A stretch of DNA of 64,000 nt from Mycobacterium lepraemurium. Its GTDB lineage: Bacteria; Actinomycetota; Actinomycetes; Mycobacteriales; Mycobacteriaceae. The notes below the pieces were generated by a model, which had not been told where the DNA came from, ran no database searches, and saw only the letters and a program-made list of their open reading frames with translations. The translations under genes were made by a program, and so were the position numbers. Where the stretch lies: the NCBI GenBank assembly GCA_002291465.1, contig CP021238.1:1054001-1118000 (forward strand). The letters are read 5' to 3'. Shown one piece after another: positions 21,875-33,300 of the stretch; position 1 is the first letter of the stretch, and the number at the start of each line of letters is the position of its first letter.

Positions 21875-21934
21875 GCGAGCAGACACAAAAGCACCCAAAA
21901 CATCGGCGTGTCGGGTGCTTTCGCGTCTGCTCGC
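21875..21934. terminator. Bidirectional terminator between pks16 and pth
   Basis: Outer arms GCGAGCAGAC (21875-21884) and GTCTGCTCGC (21925-21934) are exact complements; inner arms AAAGCACCC (21888-21896) and GGGTGCTTT (21913-21921) extend the stem. It lies exactly between two converging genes. Confidence 0.88.
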
Positions 21935-21944
21935 GGTTCCTGTG

Positions 21945-22520
21945 CTACCAGGCGTGCACCCGGTTCTGGGCGGGCTCGAGCCCCAGTTCGATCAGCAACT
22001 CGGTGGCGTCGGCGGCCTGCTCGCAGATGGTCGGGACGTCGGCGCGTTCGGTGCTGGTGAAGTTCTCCAGCACGAAGGCCGCCGGGTCCTTGCGCCCCGG
22101 CGGGCGGCCGATCCCGATGCGGACGCGTTGAAAGTCCTTGCTGCCCAAGGCGTTTGCCACTGAGCGCAGGCCGTTGTGGCCACCCTCGCCGCCGCCGATC
22201 TTGAGCCGGATGCGGCCGAAGTCCAAGTCGAGATCGTCGTGGATGACGATGATGTCGCCCGGCGGCACCGAGTAGAACTTCGCCAGCGGGCCGATCTGGC
22301 GGCCGGATTCGTTCATGTAGCAGCGCGGCTTGGCCACCACCACGGAGCGCCCGGCCAGCCGGCCGCTGACGATCTCGGCGCCGGACCGCTTGTGCGCCTT
22401 GAACTTCGAACCCATCCGCGCCGCCAGCAGGTCGGCGACCATGAACCCGACGTTGTGCCGGGTGCGGGCGTAGTTGTCTCCGGGATTGCCCAGGCCGACC
22501 ACCAGCAACGGCTCGGCCAC
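21945..22520 (-). CDS. pth: Peptidyl-tRNA hydrolase
   Basis: 191 residues, intact (M. tuberculosis Pth: 191). It frees tRNA from stalled peptidyl-tRNA. Motifs: [20 protein letters not shown] with the catalytic His, [34 protein letters not shown] and GHNGLRS. Only 12 bp separate it from the stop of rplY, so the pair is an operon (rplY-pth), as in other mycobacteria. Confidence 0.96.
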   Translation of the reverse strand: MAEPLLVVGLGNPGDNYARTRHNVGFMVADLLAARMGSKFKAHKRSGAEIVSGRLAGRSVVVAKPRCYMNESGRQIGPLAKFYSVPPGDIIVIHDDLDLDFGRIRLKIGGGEGGHNGLRSVANALGSKDFQRVRIGIGRPPGRKDPAAFVLENFTSTERADVPTICEQAADATELLIELGLEPAQNRVHAW

Positions 22521-22532
22521 GATGCGACCCGA

Positions 22533-23192
22533 CTACTCGGACTCGGCTTCGGCGGCCTCTTCTTCGCCGGCCTCTTCCGCCTCGGCCGCCGCGGGCTCCT
22601 CGGTGACCTCGCCAGCACCCTCCTCGGCGAGTTCCTCGGCCGTCGGGGCGTTGACCACGTTGACCACCAGCAACTCCGGGTCGGAGATCAGGTTGACGCC
22701 CTTGGGCAGGGCGATCTGCCCGGCGGTGAACTGGGTGCCGGGTTCGGCGTCTTCGACCGACACGGTGAACTGCTCGGGAATCGAGAGGGCCTCGGCCTCG
22801 ATCTCGATGGTGCTGGCCTCCTGGGTGACCAGCGAGCCGGGCGTGGCATCGCCCTCGATGACGACGGTGACCTCCACGACCACCTTCTCGCCGCGGCGCA
22901 CCACCAGCAGATCGGCGTGCTGAATGGTGCGGTGGATCGGGTGGATATCGAGCGCCTTGGTCAGCGCCAGCTGCTCCTTGCCGTCGATGCCGAGGGTGAG
23001 CACAGCGTTGGTGCCGGCGTGCCGCAGCACCGCCGCGAAGTCGTGGCCGGGGAGCTCCAGGTGCTGGGGATCGGTGCCGTGGCCGTAGAGGACGGCGGGG
23101 ATCTTGCCGGCGCGGCGGGCCCGCCGGGACGCGCCCTTGCCGGTCTCGGTTCGCACCGCGGCCGTCAGTTGGTTGAGTGCTTGCTTGGCCAT
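22533..23192 (-). CDS. rplY: 50S ribosomal protein L25/CTC
   Basis: 219 residues, intact. It binds 5S rRNA. The N-terminal L25 domain begins [20 protein letters not shown] with [17 protein letters not shown]; the CTC-type beta domain follows, and the C-terminus is a long acidic Ala/Glu tail ([14 protein letters not shown]) as in actinobacterial homologues. ATG 23192. Upstream (23193-23329) lies its promoter region, shared with no other gene start. Confidence 0.95.
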   Translation of the reverse strand: MAKQALNQLTAAVRTETGKGASRRARRAGKIPAVLYGHGTDPQHLELPGHDFAAVLRHAGTNAVLTLGIDGKEQLALTKALDIHPIHRTIQHADLLVVRRGEKVVVEVTVVIEGDATPGSLVTQEASTIEIEAEALSIPEQFTVSVEDAEPGTQFTAGQIALPKGVNLISDPELLVVNVVNAPTAEELAEEGAGEVTEEPAAAEAEEAGEEEAAEAESE

Positions 23193-23329
23193 CGTGTCGC
23201 TCCTGTGTGCTGTTGCGCTGTGTTCGGGGCCACGGCCAGGACACGACAGTCGTCGGTCTCCGTCGATAACGGTGCTGGCCAGCCAGCCACCCTCGCCGTG
23301 ACGCCCGGTCAGGTTAGCGCATGCGCACC

Positions 23330-24199
23330 TCAGAGCGGAAATTCGGTCTTGGTGAGCTGCTCGGAGAGCGCCCACAGCGCCACCGCCATGCCGGCATCTT
23401 TGGCCCGCCGGCTGCGTCCGACCGGTTGGGTGCGGCCCAGGTAACCGAACCGGGGGCCGACGAAGGTGTCCCCGGGCAGATCCTGGGACGCCGCGTACAG
23501 GGTTTGCCGGGCGCCGAAATCGGCGTCGGTGGCGACCACCCGTGTCGCCGCCGACATCAACGCCTCGCCCAGCTTGCGGCGCGAGGCGCCCTGCAGGTTG
23601 GTGTGCGAGTAGCCGGGGTGGGCGGCCAGCGCGCGCAGCAGGGAACCGGCGGCCGTCAAGCGGCGCTGCAGCTCGCTGGTGAACAGCAGGTTGGCCAGCT
23701 TGGACTGGCTGTAGGCCAGCCACGGCGAGTACCGGCGCGACCGCCAGTGCAGATCCTCGAGGTTGATCCGTCCCGGCCAGTGCGCCATCGACGACACCGT
23801 TACGACGCGGTCGGTAAGCCGGGGGCAGCAGCAGGTTGGTCAGCGCGAAATGGCCCAGGTGGTTGGTGCCGATTTGGCTCTCGAAGCCGTCGACGGTCAG
23901 CGCGTACGGGACGGCCATGATGCCGGCATTGTTGATCAGCACGTCGGCCCCGCTCACCCCGTCGGCGAACCGGCGCACCGACGGCAGATCCTGCAGGTCG
24001 AGTTCGCGGACCTCGACCTGGCCGGCCATCGTCCGCGCGGCCGCCTCGCCCTTGCGGGTGTCGCGCACGGCCATGATGACGGTGGCCCCCGTCGCGCCAG
24101 CTCGCGGGCGGTCACCGCACCCAACCCGCTGTGGGCGCCGGTGATGACGACGGTTCGCTGCGCGAACGACGGTAAGTCTGCGGCGGTCCAGCCTGTCAT
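23330..24199 (-). pseudogene. Short-chain dehydrogenase/reductase, two frameshifts
   Basis: Reconstructed ~289 residues. Cofactor motif [20 protein letters not shown]; then a frameshift near 24088; then [20 protein letters not shown] and [15 protein letters not shown]; then a second shift near 23820; then the catalytic [15 protein letters not shown] (YxxxK). The shifts cancel and the stop is at 23330. The sequence is of the retinol-dehydrogenase/WW-oxidoreductase type common in mycobacteria, substrate unknown. Each frame change follows a run of C or G, the usual slippage context. Confidence 0.83.
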
Positions 24200-24241
24200 G
24201 GCTGCTAACACTAATCGCCGCGGCCGCCGGGCGCCGGACGG

Positions 24242-24901
24242 CTACTTCGCCGCCACCACGAAGCCATGGATGATCGCCTCGATGCCGGTCGACTCCGCGG
24301 CGGCCTGATCGGCCAGGCTGGTGATCGTGAGCTGGACCAGATAGCGCTGATGCGCCGGGGCGATCCGGTGGCGATGACGATCCGGTTCCAGCTGTGCAGC
24401 CGCATGCCGTCCAGGTCGTAGCTGCCCTGGATCATCGACGAGGGAAAGCCGTTGTACGGGGCGCCGGACGCGTCCAGCTGCTTGAAGTTCTCGAACAGCT
24501 GCGCGTCGTCGTTGCCGTGCTTGATGACTTGGGCCAGGTCGAAATCGCCGCTCAGCTTGAAGACCACCAGCCGCGCCGTGGGGAACTTGCCGCCCTTGGA
24601 GATCATCACCGTCTGCGGGCTGATGTTCGGGCTGCTGAACGGCGCCCAGCCCGGCGGGGTCGGGGTCGACACCGTCAGATCCGGCAGCGACGCCGGGGCC
24701 ACCTGCTGCCCGGTGACGCCGATGCTCTGCAGATACTGAGACAGCGGGACCGGCTTCGCCGTGGCGCTGGTGGTGGTGGTCGTCGTCGGCGTCTTCGACA
24801 GGATCGATTGGTAGTCGGGCGGTTTCGGTGCGCAGACCGCGGTGGCCACGGCCAGTGCAACCGCCGGGTCGCCGCCGCGCGCGGCCGCGGAGTCGGTTCA
24901 C
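24242..24901 (-). pseudogene. lpqT: Lipoprotein LpqT, two frameshifts
   Basis: Homologous to M. tuberculosis LpqT (Rv1016c): [57 protein letters not shown] and the end [15 protein letters not shown] ... FVVAAK. GTG 24901 overlaps the arsC stop in the form GTGA. The signal peptide is shifted: the GTG frame gives VNRLRGRARRRPGG, while the real hydrophobic core and lipobox (AVALAVATAVC) lie in another frame. A second shift near 24360 moves the last ~45 residues. The two cancel, but without a signal peptide the product could not be exported. Confidence 0.83.
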
Positions 24902-25245
24902 AGAATCTCGCGGACCGCGTCGATCGGGCGGGCCAGCCGAGTGCCTTTCGGCGTGACGATGAAGGGCCGTTCGATCAGGATCGGGTGTTCGATCATGGCG
25001 TCGAGCAACTGCTCGTCGGACGCCTCGGCCAGGTTGAGCTCGTCGTACAGCGACTCGCGCTTGCGCACCGCGGTGCGCACGTCGATGCCGGCGTCGCGGA
25101 TCATCTTCACCAGTTCGGCGCGCGACGGCGGGGTCTTCAGGTATTCGACGATGTTCGGCTCGAAACCGTTGTCGCGCAACAACTCCAACGCCTTGCGGGA
25201 GGTGCTGCAGCGGGGGTTGTGGTACATGGTCGCGCCCTGAGCCAT
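24898..25245 (-). CDS. ArsC/YfgD-type glutaredoxin-dependent arsenate reductase-like protein
   Basis: 115 residues, intact. ArsC family: catalytic Cys in MYHNPRCSTSRKALELL, then IVEYLKTPPSRAEL and HPILIERPFIVTPKG. True ArsC reduces arsenate with glutathione and glutaredoxin; mycobacteria use mycothiol, so the actual role of such YfgD-like proteins is uncertain. It starts one base before the prs stop codon ends (no gap) and overlaps lpqT by 4 bases, making a prs-arsC-lpqT operon. No equivalent lies between prs and lpqT in M. tuberculosis, as far as I recall. Confidence 0.82.
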   Translation of the reverse strand: MAQGATMYHNPRCSTSRKALELLRDNGFEPNIVEYLKTPPSRAELVKMIRDAGIDVRTAVRKRESLYDELNLAEASDEQLLDAMIEHPILIERPFIVTPKGTRLARPIDAVREIL

Positions 25246-26226
25246 CTAGGCGTCCCCGTCGAAAAGCCCTGTGACCGAACCGTTTTCGAAGACCGCCCGG
25301 ATGGTGCTGGCCAGCAGCGGCGCGATGGACAGCACCGTCAACTGCGGGAACCGCTTTTCCTCGCCGATCGGCAGGGTGTTGGTCACGATCACCTCCCGGG
25401 CGCCGCAGGAGGCCAGCCGCTCGGCGGCCGGATCGGAGAGCACACCGTGGGTCGCGGCGATGATCACGTCGCCGGCGCCCTCGTCGCGCAGCAGCTTGAC
25501 CGCACCGGCGATGGTGCCGCCGGTGTCGATCATGTCGTCGATCAGCACGCAGGTCCGGCCGGCCACCTCGCCCACTACGCGGTTGGACACCACCTGGTTG
25601 GGCACCCGCGGATCGCGGGTCTTGTGGATGAAGGCCAGCGGCACGCCGCCCAGCGCGTCGGCCCATTTCTCGGCGATGCGCACCCGGCCGGAGTCGGGGG
25701 AGACGACGACCATGTTGCCGTCGGGGTAGTTGTCCTTGATGTAGCCGGTGAGCAGATTCTGCCCGCGCATGTGGTCGACCGGCCCGTCGAAGAAGCCCTG
25801 GATCTGGTCGGTGTGCAGGTCGACGGTCACGATCCGGTCGGCGCCGGCGGTCTTGAGCAGGTCGGCGACCAGCCGCGCCGAGATCGGTTCGCGGCCGCGG
25901 TGCTTCTTGTCCTGCCGGGCGTACGGGTAGAACGGCATCACCGCGGTGATCCGCTTGGCGCTGCCCCGCTTGAGGGCGTCGATCATGATCAGCTGTTCCA
26001 TCAGCCAGCTGTTCACCGGCGCCGGGGCGGACTGCAGTACGAACGCGTCGCAGCCGCGCACCGATTCGTGGAACCGCACGAAGATCTCGCCGTTGGCGAA
26101 CTCGCGCGCGGTCTGGGCGGTGACGTGGACGTCGAGTTCCTTGGCCACCTGCTCGGCCAGCTCCGGGTGCGCACGGCCGGAGAAGAACATCAGATTTTTG
26201 CGGTTATCGGTCCAGTCGTGGCTCAA
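25246..26226 (-). CDS. prs: Ribose-phosphate pyrophosphokinase (PRPP synthase)
   Basis: 326 residues, intact. It makes PRPP from ribose-5-phosphate and ATP, feeding nucleotides, His, Trp and, in mycobacteria, decaprenyl-phosphoryl-arabinose. Motifs: NLMFFSGRAHPELAEQVA, flexible-loop RQDKKHRGREPISARLVADL, VVSPDSGRVRIAEKWAD and the PRPP loop CVLIDDMIDTGGTIAGA. Follows glmU on the same strand with a 112-bp gap. Confidence 0.96.
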   Translation of the reverse strand: MSHDWTDNRKNLMFFSGRAHPELAEQVAKELDVHVTAQTAREFANGEIFVRFHESVRGCDAFVLQSAPAPVNSWLMEQLIMIDALKRGSAKRITAVMPFYPYARQDKKHRGREPISARLVADLLKTAGADRIVTVDLHTDQIQGFFDGPVDHMRGQNLLTGYIKDNYPDGNMVVVSPDSGRVRIAEKWADALGGVPLAFIHKTRDPRVPNQVVSNRVVGEVAGRTCVLIDDMIDTGGTIAGAVKLLRDEGAGDVIIAATHGVLSDPAAERLASCGAREVIVTNTLPIGEEKRFPQLTVLSIAPLLASTIRAVFENGSVTGLFDGDA

Positions 26227-26338
26227 CGCACTGCCCTCGCCATGTCGGGGTCGAGATGAGGATCAAAAGAAGGCCCCATCGTACGAAGCGAATAGTACGG
26301 AAATGTCGCCGGGTTGCCAGCTACCCAACCTACGGTGT

Positions 26339-27811
26339 CTATTCGGCCTCCCCGGCGTGACGGTCCCCGGCGGCCTTCTCGGCGGCCTCCGCCGCTCGCG
26401 CGGCCGCGCTGCCGGGGCGTTTGCGGCGCACCCAGCCCTCGATGTTGCGCTGCGGACCGGCGGACACCGCCAGCGCGCCGGGCGGCACATCCTCACGCAC
26501 CACGGTGCCCGCCCCGGTGTAGGCGCCGTCGCCGACCGTGACCGGGGCCACGAACATGGTGTCGGACCCGGTCCGCACGTGCGAGCCTACCGTGGTGCGC
26601 CGCTTGGACTCGCCGTCGTAGTTGACGAACACGCTGGAGGCGCCGATGTTGCTGTGCTCGCCGATGTCGGCGTCGCCCACGTAGGTCAGGTGCGGCACCT
26701 TGGTGCCGGTGCCGATGGTGGCGTTCTTGGTCTCGACGAACGCCCCCAGCTTGCAATCGTCGCCCAGCACGGTGCCGGGCCGCAGATAGGCGAACGGGCC
26801 GACGGTGGCGCCGGCGCCGACGGACGACCCGGTGCCGTGGGTGCGCACCACCGACGCGCCGTCGCCGACGCTGACGTCGGTCAGGGTGGTGTCCGGGCCG
26901 ACGACGCAGTGGCCGCCGATCTGGGTGCGGCCCAGCAGCTGGGTGCCCGGGTGGATGACGGTGTCGCGACCGATGGTGACGTCGACGTCGATCCAGGTGG
27001 TGGCCGGGTCGACGACGGTCACGCCCGCCAGCTGATGGGCGGCCACGATGCGGCGGTTGAGCTCGGCGCCCAGCTGGGTGAGTTGCACGCGGTTGTTGAC
27101 GCCAGCCACCAGCGCGCTGTCGTCGACGTGGCGGGCGTGGATGGGTAGGCCGTCGCCGCGCAGGATCGCGATGACGTCGGTCAGGTACAGCTCCTGCTGG
27201 GCGTTGTCGGCGCTCAACCGGTTCAGCGCCGAGCGCAACGCCGCCGTGTCGAAGGCGTACACCCCGGCGTTGACCTCGCGGATTTCGCGTTGCGATTCGG
27301 TGGCGTCGGCGTGCTCGACAATCGCCGTCACCTCGTTGCCCTGGGTGCGCAGGATGCGGCCGTAGCCGCTGGGGTCGCTCAGCGTCGTGGTCAGCACGGT
27401 GACTGCGGCCCGGGTCGCGGTGTGGCCGGCGATCAGGTCGGCCACGGTGTCGGCGTCCAGCAGCGGGGTGTCGCCGGAGGTGACGACCAGGACGCCGGCG
27501 TAGTCGTCGGGCAGCGCCGACAGGCCACACCGGACGGCGTCGCCGGTGCCGCGGGGCCGTTCCTGCAGCGCCACGTCGATGGGGCGGCCCAGGTCGTCGG
27601 CCCAGTCGGCGATCAGCGGGGCGATGCGCTCGTGGTCGTGGCCCAGCACCACGGCCAGGTGTTGCGGCGCCACCTTGGTGATGGCGTGCAGCAGATGGGA
27701 CAGCATGCTGCGGCCGCCGAGCGTGTGCAGCACCTTCGGGGTGTCCGACCGCATCCGGGTGCCGGGCCCGGCCGCCAGCACCAGGACCGCGGTATCACCA
27801 GGAGACGACAT
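26339..27811 (-). CDS. glmU: Bifunctional GlcNAc-1-P uridyltransferase / GlcN-1-P acetyltransferase
   Basis: 490 residues, intact. It makes UDP-N-acetylglucosamine for peptidoglycan. N-terminal nucleotidyltransferase with [21 protein letters not shown]-terminal left-handed beta helix of hexapeptide repeats ([20 protein letters not shown]) with the acetyltransferase motif [16 protein letters not shown]. The extended C-terminal tail rich in Arg/Ala/Glu is usual in mycobacteria. tRNA-Gln lies immediately upstream on the same strand. Confidence 0.96.
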   Translation of the reverse strand: MSSPGDTAVLVLAAGPGTRMRSDTPKVLHTLGGRSMLSHLLHAITKVAPQHLAVVLGHDHERIAPLIADWADDLGRPIDVALQERPRGTGDAVRCGLSALPDDYAGVLVVTSGDTPLLDADTVADLIAGHTATRAAVTVLTTTLSDPSGYGRILRTQGNEVTAIVEHADATESQREIREVNAGVYAFDTAALRSALNRLSADNAQQELYLTDVIAILRGDGLPIHARHVDDSALVAGVNNRVQLTQLGAELNRRIVAAHQLAGVTVVDPATTWIDVDVTIGRDTVIHPGTQLLGRTQIGGHCVVGPDTTLTDVSVGDGASVVRTHGTGSSVGAGATVGPFAYLRPGTVLGDDCKLGAFVETKNATIGTGTKVPHLTYVGDADIGEHSNIGASSVFVNYDGESKRRTTVGSHVRTGSDTMFVAPVTVGDGAYTGAGTVVREDVPPGALAVSAGPQRNIEGWVRRKRPGSAAARAAEAAEKAAGDRHAGEAE

Positions 27812-27918
27812 CGACCCCCCTCAAACCCCGGCGCGACGGTGCCCGTCGGTACGACGACACGCCGTCAAGCGTGGCACTTCCAGCACGCTCGAGGCAAAAG
27901 GGCTCGTGCCTCTTGGGG

Positions 27919-27990
27919 CTCCGTCGCCAGGACTCGAACCTGAACTCTCAGAACCAAAATCTGATGTGCTGCCGATTACACCACGACGGA
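27919..27990 (-). tRNA. glnU: tRNA-Gln (anticodon TTG)
   Basis: Reading the minus strand: acceptor TCCGTCG (27990-27984) pairs with CGACGGA (27926-27920), discriminator G at 27919. The anticodon arm TCAGA-TTTTGGT-TCTGA has anticodon TTG. The T arm contains GGTTCGAGTCC. The genome-encoded 3' bases are not CCA. 72 nt. It lies between glmU and the divergent TetR gene. The symbol follows mycobacterial use and is the least certain part. Confidence 0.93.
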
Positions 27991-28101
27991 TCGCCGGGCC
28001 CATAGGGCCGCGCCAACCCAAGACTTTAGACGCTGCGGGCCGATCGCGGCGCCGCGGAAAGACAGGCGGCGCGGCGCGGGCGACGCTATACGCTGATTGG
28101 C

Positions 28102-28761
28102 GTGGCCGTGCTGGACTCGCAAACCCACAAGGACCCGGACAAGGAGGTGCGGGCGCCGCGCGCGCGGATGACCGGCAGCGAGCGCCGGCAGCAGCTCATC
28201 GGCATCGCGCGGTCGCTGTTCGCCGAACGCGGCTACGAGGGCACCTCGATCGAGGAGATCGCGCTGCGCGCCAACGTGTCCAAGCCGGTGGTCTACGAGC
28301 ATTTCGGTGGCAAGGAGGGCCTGTACGCCGTCGTCGTCGACCGGGAGATGTCGGCGTTGCTGGACGGCATCACCTCGTCGCTGACCAACAACCGGTCCCG
28401 GGTGCGCGTCGAGCGGGTCGCGCTGGCGTTGCTCACCTACGTCGAGGAGCGCACCGACGGCTTCCGGATCATGATCCGCGACTCGCCGGCCGCGATCAGC
28501 TCGGGCACCTACTCCAGCCTGCTCAACGACGCTGTCAGCCAGGTAAGCTCCATCCTGGCCGGCGACTTCGCCCGGCGCGGCCTGGACCCCGACCTGGCGC
28601 CGCTGTACGCCCAGGCGCTGGTGGGTTCGGTGTCGATGACGGCGCAATGGTGGCTCGACACCCGCGAGCCCAAGAAGGAAGTGGTGGCCGCCCACCTGGT
28701 CAACCTGATGTGGAACGGGTTGACGCATCTGGAAGCCGACCCCCGGCTGCAAGACGAGTGA
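28102..28761 (+). CDS. TetR-family transcriptional regulator (Rv1019 equivalent)
   Basis: 219 residues, intact, GTG 28102. The helix-turn-helix is [20 protein letters not shown] then [18 protein letters not shown]. The C-terminal ligand domain ends [19 protein letters not shown]. The N-terminal ~20 residues before the helix-turn-helix are longer than in Rv1019; an internal start at ATG 28168 (MTGSERRQQ) would remove them. Target unknown. It precedes a decarboxylase pseudogene convergently; a strong hairpin separates them. Confidence 0.85.
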   Translation: MAVLDSQTHKDPDKEVRAPRARMTGSERRQQLIGIARSLFAERGYEGTSIEEIALRANVSKPVVYEHFGGKEGLYAVVVDREMSALLDGITSSLTNNRSRVRVERVALALLTYVEERTDGFRIMIRDSPAAISSGTYSSLLNDAVSQVSSILAGDFARRGLDPDLAPLYAQALVGSVSMTAQWWLDTREPKKEVVAAHLVNLMWNGLTHLEADPRLQDE

Positions 28762-28774
28762 GCGTTCCGCGGGT

Positions 28775-28821
28775 GTAACGCCACGGCGGTCTCCGGCCGG
28801 ATTCGGCCGCCGTGGCGTTAC
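28775..28821. terminator. Hairpin between convergent TetR and lysA-like genes
   Basis: GTAACGCCACGGCGG (28775-28789) and CCGCCGTGGCGTTAC (28807-28821) are exact reverse complements, a 15-bp stem with a 17-base loop. No T-run follows, as with many mycobacterial terminators. Its location between two gene ends supports the call. Confidence 0.75.
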
Positions 28822-28837
28822 GAGCGGCGAGCCCGGG

Positions 28838-30178
28838 CTACCCGCGGTCGCGGGCCAGCAGGTCGGCCACGGTTTCGCGGCGGACCAGTTCCCGGGCCCA
28901 GCCCTCGCTGACTGCCACCAGCGGCGGGCGCCCGACCATGTTGTAGTTCGACGCCATGCTGTGGTGGTAGGCGCCGGTGCAGGCCACGGGCAGCAGGTCA
29001 CCCGGGCGCAGATCGGCGGGCAGCTCGACGTCGCGGGTGATCTCGTCGCCGGACTCGCAGTGCCGGCCCGCCACCGTGACCCGCTGCTTGAGGCCCAGCG
29101 GATGCCGGTTGGCCAGCGCGACGGCATACCGCGCGCCGTACAGCGACACCTGCGGGTTGTCGCTCATGCCGCCGTCGACGGCGACGAAAGTCCGCCCGCC
29201 CCATTGCGTCTTCACCGAGCACACCCGGTACAGGGTCACCCCGGCCCGACCGCTGATGGCCCGGCCCGGCTCCACCACGATCTGCGGGCGGGGGGACCGC
29301 TCGGCGGCGCACGCCTCGTCCAGGGCGTCCTCGATCACGTCGGCCAGCTGGTCGAGGTTCAGCTTCGGGTCGCCGTACGCATACGGAATGGCATGTCCCC
29401 CACCAAGATTCAGCTCGGTCAGGATGACGCCGTGCCGGGCCCGGACATCGGCCATCGCGGCGATCATCCGGCGGATCGCCTCGCCGTACAGGGCGGGGTA
29501 GGACACCTGCGAGCCGATGTGGCAGTGCAGGCCGACCAGGTCGAGGATGGGGTGGGCCAGCACCCGGTGCACCGCGTCGGCGGCGTGGTCGCCGGCCAGG
29601 GTGAAGCCGAACTTCTGGTTGCTGACGCCGGTGGTGACGGCGCGATGCCCGTGGATGTCGATGTCGGGGGTGACTCGGATGAGCACCGGCTGGCGGCGAC
29701 GGGCCGGGCCGGCCAGATACGCGATCGCGATGGTCGAATCCAGCACGATGCGGCCCACCCCGACGCGCACCGCTTCGCGCAGCTCCTCGGGCGATTTCGC
29801 GTTGCCGTGCATGACGATGTGGGCCGGGTCGACCCCGCCGGCCAGGACGGTGGCCAGTTCACCGGCCGAGCAGACGTCGACGCCGAGGCGCTCCTCGCGG
29901 GCCCACCGGGCGACCGCGGTGCTCAGCAGCGACTTGCCGGCTTAGACCACCTCGACGCTGCGCAGCGCCTTGCGGTACCGGCGTGCGCGGCACCGGAAGT
30001 CGGCTTCGCCGACGACGTAGGCCGGGGTGCCGAACTCGTCGGCGACGTCGCCCAGCGGCACGCCGCCGACGCACAGCCGGCCCTCCTCGTCGGGATGGGC
30101 GGTGACGGGTCAGATCGCGGGATCGAACCGTGGGGGAAGCGCGTGACCCAGCGACGGCAGGATGTCCAGCAATGTCAT
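28838..30178 (-). pseudogene. Second diaminopimelate decarboxylase-like enzyme, two nonsense codons
   Basis: 446 codons in one frame from ATG 30178, with no frameshift. Fold-type III PLP decarboxylase: SVEVV-x-AGKSLL with the PLP lysine, [53 protein letters not shown] and [19 protein letters not shown] at 30110-30112 replaces the Trp of AIWPVT-like sequence, and TAA at 29942-29944 replaces a Tyr three codons before the PLP lysine. Both are single-base changes. It is not the lysine-pathway lysA, which lies elsewhere in mycobacteria; it resembles a paralogue of unknown amino-acid substrate. Confidence 0.85.
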
Positions 30179-30352
30179 GCATCCAACCTGCGCGCGCGGG
30201 GCGCCGGCCGGTGCGTTTCTTACGCTCCCTTGACGGCGACGAGCTCAATATTGACGTGGTTCGCCTGCGTCCGGCGGTCCCGCCCGGCGGTGGCGAGCGC
30301 TACGTCGGCGGGAGCAGGGAGCCGGGCGCGCCGCCCTAGAATGGAATTCATC

Positions 30353-33300
30353 ATGACCGCACCGGGGGCTGATCGCCCAGAAACCCCGATCGCGGGGCTC
30401 GTTGAATTGGCGCTCACCGCGCCGACCTTCCAGCAGTTGATCGACACCGCGGCCGCATCGCCGGCCGACCTTAGCCTGGTGGGTCCAGCCAGCGCGCGAC
30501 TGTTCGTCGCCAGTGCGCTGGCGCGGTTGGGCCCTTTGCTGGTAGTCACCGCGACCGGGCGCGAAGCCGACGACCTGACCGCTGAACTGCGCGGCGTCGT
30601 CGGCGATGCCGTGGCCGTCTTCCCGTCCTGGGAGACGCTGCCGCACGAGCGGCTCTCGCCCGGCGTCGACACCGTCGGCGCCCGGTTGACGGTGCTGCGC
30701 CGGCTGGCCCACCGCGACGACGCGAGGCTGGGTCCGCCCCTGCAGGTGGTGGTGACCGCGGTCCGCTCGCTGCTGCAGCCGATGACCCCGGAGCTGGGTC
30801 TGGTGGAGCCGGTGACGCTGAGCGTGGGCCAGGAGATCGAATTCGAGCACGTGATCGCGCGGCTGGTCGAGCTGGCCTACACCCGGGTCGACATGGTTGG
30901 CCGGCGCGGCGAATTCGTCGTACGCGGCGGCATTCTCGACGTCTTCCCGCCGACTGCCGAGCACCCGGTGCGGGTCGAGTTCTGTGGTGACGAGGTCAGC
31001 GAGATGCGGATGTTCTCGGTCGCCGATCAGCGTTCCATCCCCGAGATCGCGGTCGACACCGTGATCGCGGTGCCCTGCCGCGAGCTGCTGCTCACCGAGG
31101 ACGTGCGGGCCCGCGCCGCGGAGCTGGCCGCCCAGCACCCGGCGAGCGAGCCGGCCATCACCGGCAGCGTCAGCGACATGCTGGCCAAGATCGCCGACGG
31201 CATCGCGGTCGACGGCATGGAAGCGCTGCTGCCGGTGCTGCGGCCCGGCAAGCACGTGCTGCTCACCGATCAGCTGGCCGAGCGCACCCCGGTGCTCCTG
31301 TGCGACCCGGAGAAAATCCGCACCCGGGCGGCCGACCTGATCAAGACCGGCCGCGAGTTCCTGGAGGCCTCCTGGTCGGTCGCGGCGCTGGGGACCTTGG
31401 AGAATCAAGCGCCGATCGACGTCGAGCAACTGGGCGGATCGAGCTTCGCCGAGCTGGACGAGGTGCGGGCGGCGGCGGTCCGGGACGGGCACCCGTGGTG
31501 GACGCTGAGCCAGCTGTCCGACGAGTCGGCGGTGGAGCTGGACGTGCGGGCGGCGCCGTCGGCGCGCGGCCATCAACACGACATCGACGGCATCTTCGCG
31601 ATGCTGCGCGCCCACGTCAGCACCGGCGGCCGCGCCGCCGGCGTCGCGCCCGGCACCGGGACCGCGCACCGGGTGGTGGAACGGCTGGCCGAATGCGACA
31701 CCCCGGCCGCCATGCTGGAATCCGGCGCGGTGCCCCAGGTCGGGGTGGTCGGGGTGCTCAAGGGGCCGCTGCACGACGGCATCGTCATCCCCGGCGCCAA
31801 CCTGGTGGTGATCACCGAGACGGATCTGACCGGCAGTCGGGTCGCCGCCGTGGAGGGCAAGCGGCTGGCGGCCAAGCGGCGCAACACCGTCGACCCGTTG
31901 GCGCTGACGGCCGGTGACCTGGTGGTGCACGACCAGCACGGCATCGGCCGGTTCGTGGAGATGACCGAGCGCACGGTCGGCGGGGTGCGGCGAGAGTACC
32001 TGGTGCTGGAATACGCGTCGTCCAAGCGGGGCGGCGGATCCGACAAGCTGTATGTCCCGATGGATTCGCTGGACCAGTTGTCGCGCTATGTCGGCGGGCA
32101 GGCGCCGGCGCTGTCCAAGCTCGGCGGCAGCGACTGGGCCAACACCAAGACCAAGGCGCGCCGCGCGGTGCGCGAGATCGCCGGCGAACTGGTCTCGCTG
32201 TACGCCAAGCGGCAGGCCAGCCCTGGGCACGCGTTCTCCCCGGACACCCCGTGGCAGGCCGAGATGGAGGACGCCTTCGGTTACACCGAGACCGTCGACC
32301 AGCTGACCGCGATCACCGAGGTCAAATCGGACATGGAAAAGCCGATCCCGATGGACCGGGTGATCTGCGGTGACGTCGGCTACGGCAAGACCGAGATCGC
32401 GGTGCGGGCGGCGTTCAAGGCGGTGCAGGACGGCAAGCAGGCCGCCGTGCTGGTGCCCACCACGCTGCTGGCCGACCAGCATCTGCAGACCTTCACCGAC
32501 CGGATGGCCGGCTTCCCGGTGACCGTGAAGGGCCTGTCCCGGTTCACCGACGCGGCCGAATCCCGCGCGGTTATCGAGGGGCTGGCCGACGGCTCGGTCG
32601 ACATCGTGATCGGCACGCACCGGCTGCTGCAGACCGGGGTGCGCTGGAAGGACCTCGGCCTGGTGGTGGTCGACGAGGAGCAGCGGCTCGGCGTCGAACA
32701 CAAGGAGCACATCAAGAGCCTGCGCACCCACGTCGACGTGCTGACCATGAGCGCCACGCCGATTCCCAGGACGCTGGAGATGAGCCTGGCCGGCATCCGC
32801 GAGATGTCGACGATCCTGACCCCGCCGGAGGAGCGCTACCCGGTGCTGACCTACGTCGGCCCGCACGACGACAAGCAGGTGGCGGCGGCGTTGCGGCGCG
32901 AGCTGCTGCGCGACGGGCAGGCCTTCTATGTGCACAACCGGGTCAGCTCGATCGACCGGGCGGCGGCCCGGGTGCGCGAGCTGGTGCCCGAGGCGCGGGT
33001 GGTGGTGGCGCACGGGCAGATGCCCGAGGAGCGGCTGGAACGCACCGTGCAGGGGTTCTGGAACCGCGAGTACGACATCCTGGTGTGCACCACGATCGTG
33101 GAGACAGGGCTGGACATCTCCAACGCCAACACGCTGATCGTCGAGCGCGCCGACACGTTCGGGCTCTCGCAGCTGCATCAGCTGCGCGGCCGGGTGGGGC
33201 GCAGCCGCGAACGGGGTTACGCCTACTTCCTGTATCCGCCGCACGCCCCCCTGACCGAGACGGCGTATGACCGGCTGGCCACCATCGCCCAGAACAACGA

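Noticed and set aside
28961..30350. Upstream extension of the mfd frame by ~460 codons
   Set aside because: The extension runs antisense through the decarboxylase pseudogene and has no homology; Mfd proteins begin MTAPG at 30353.
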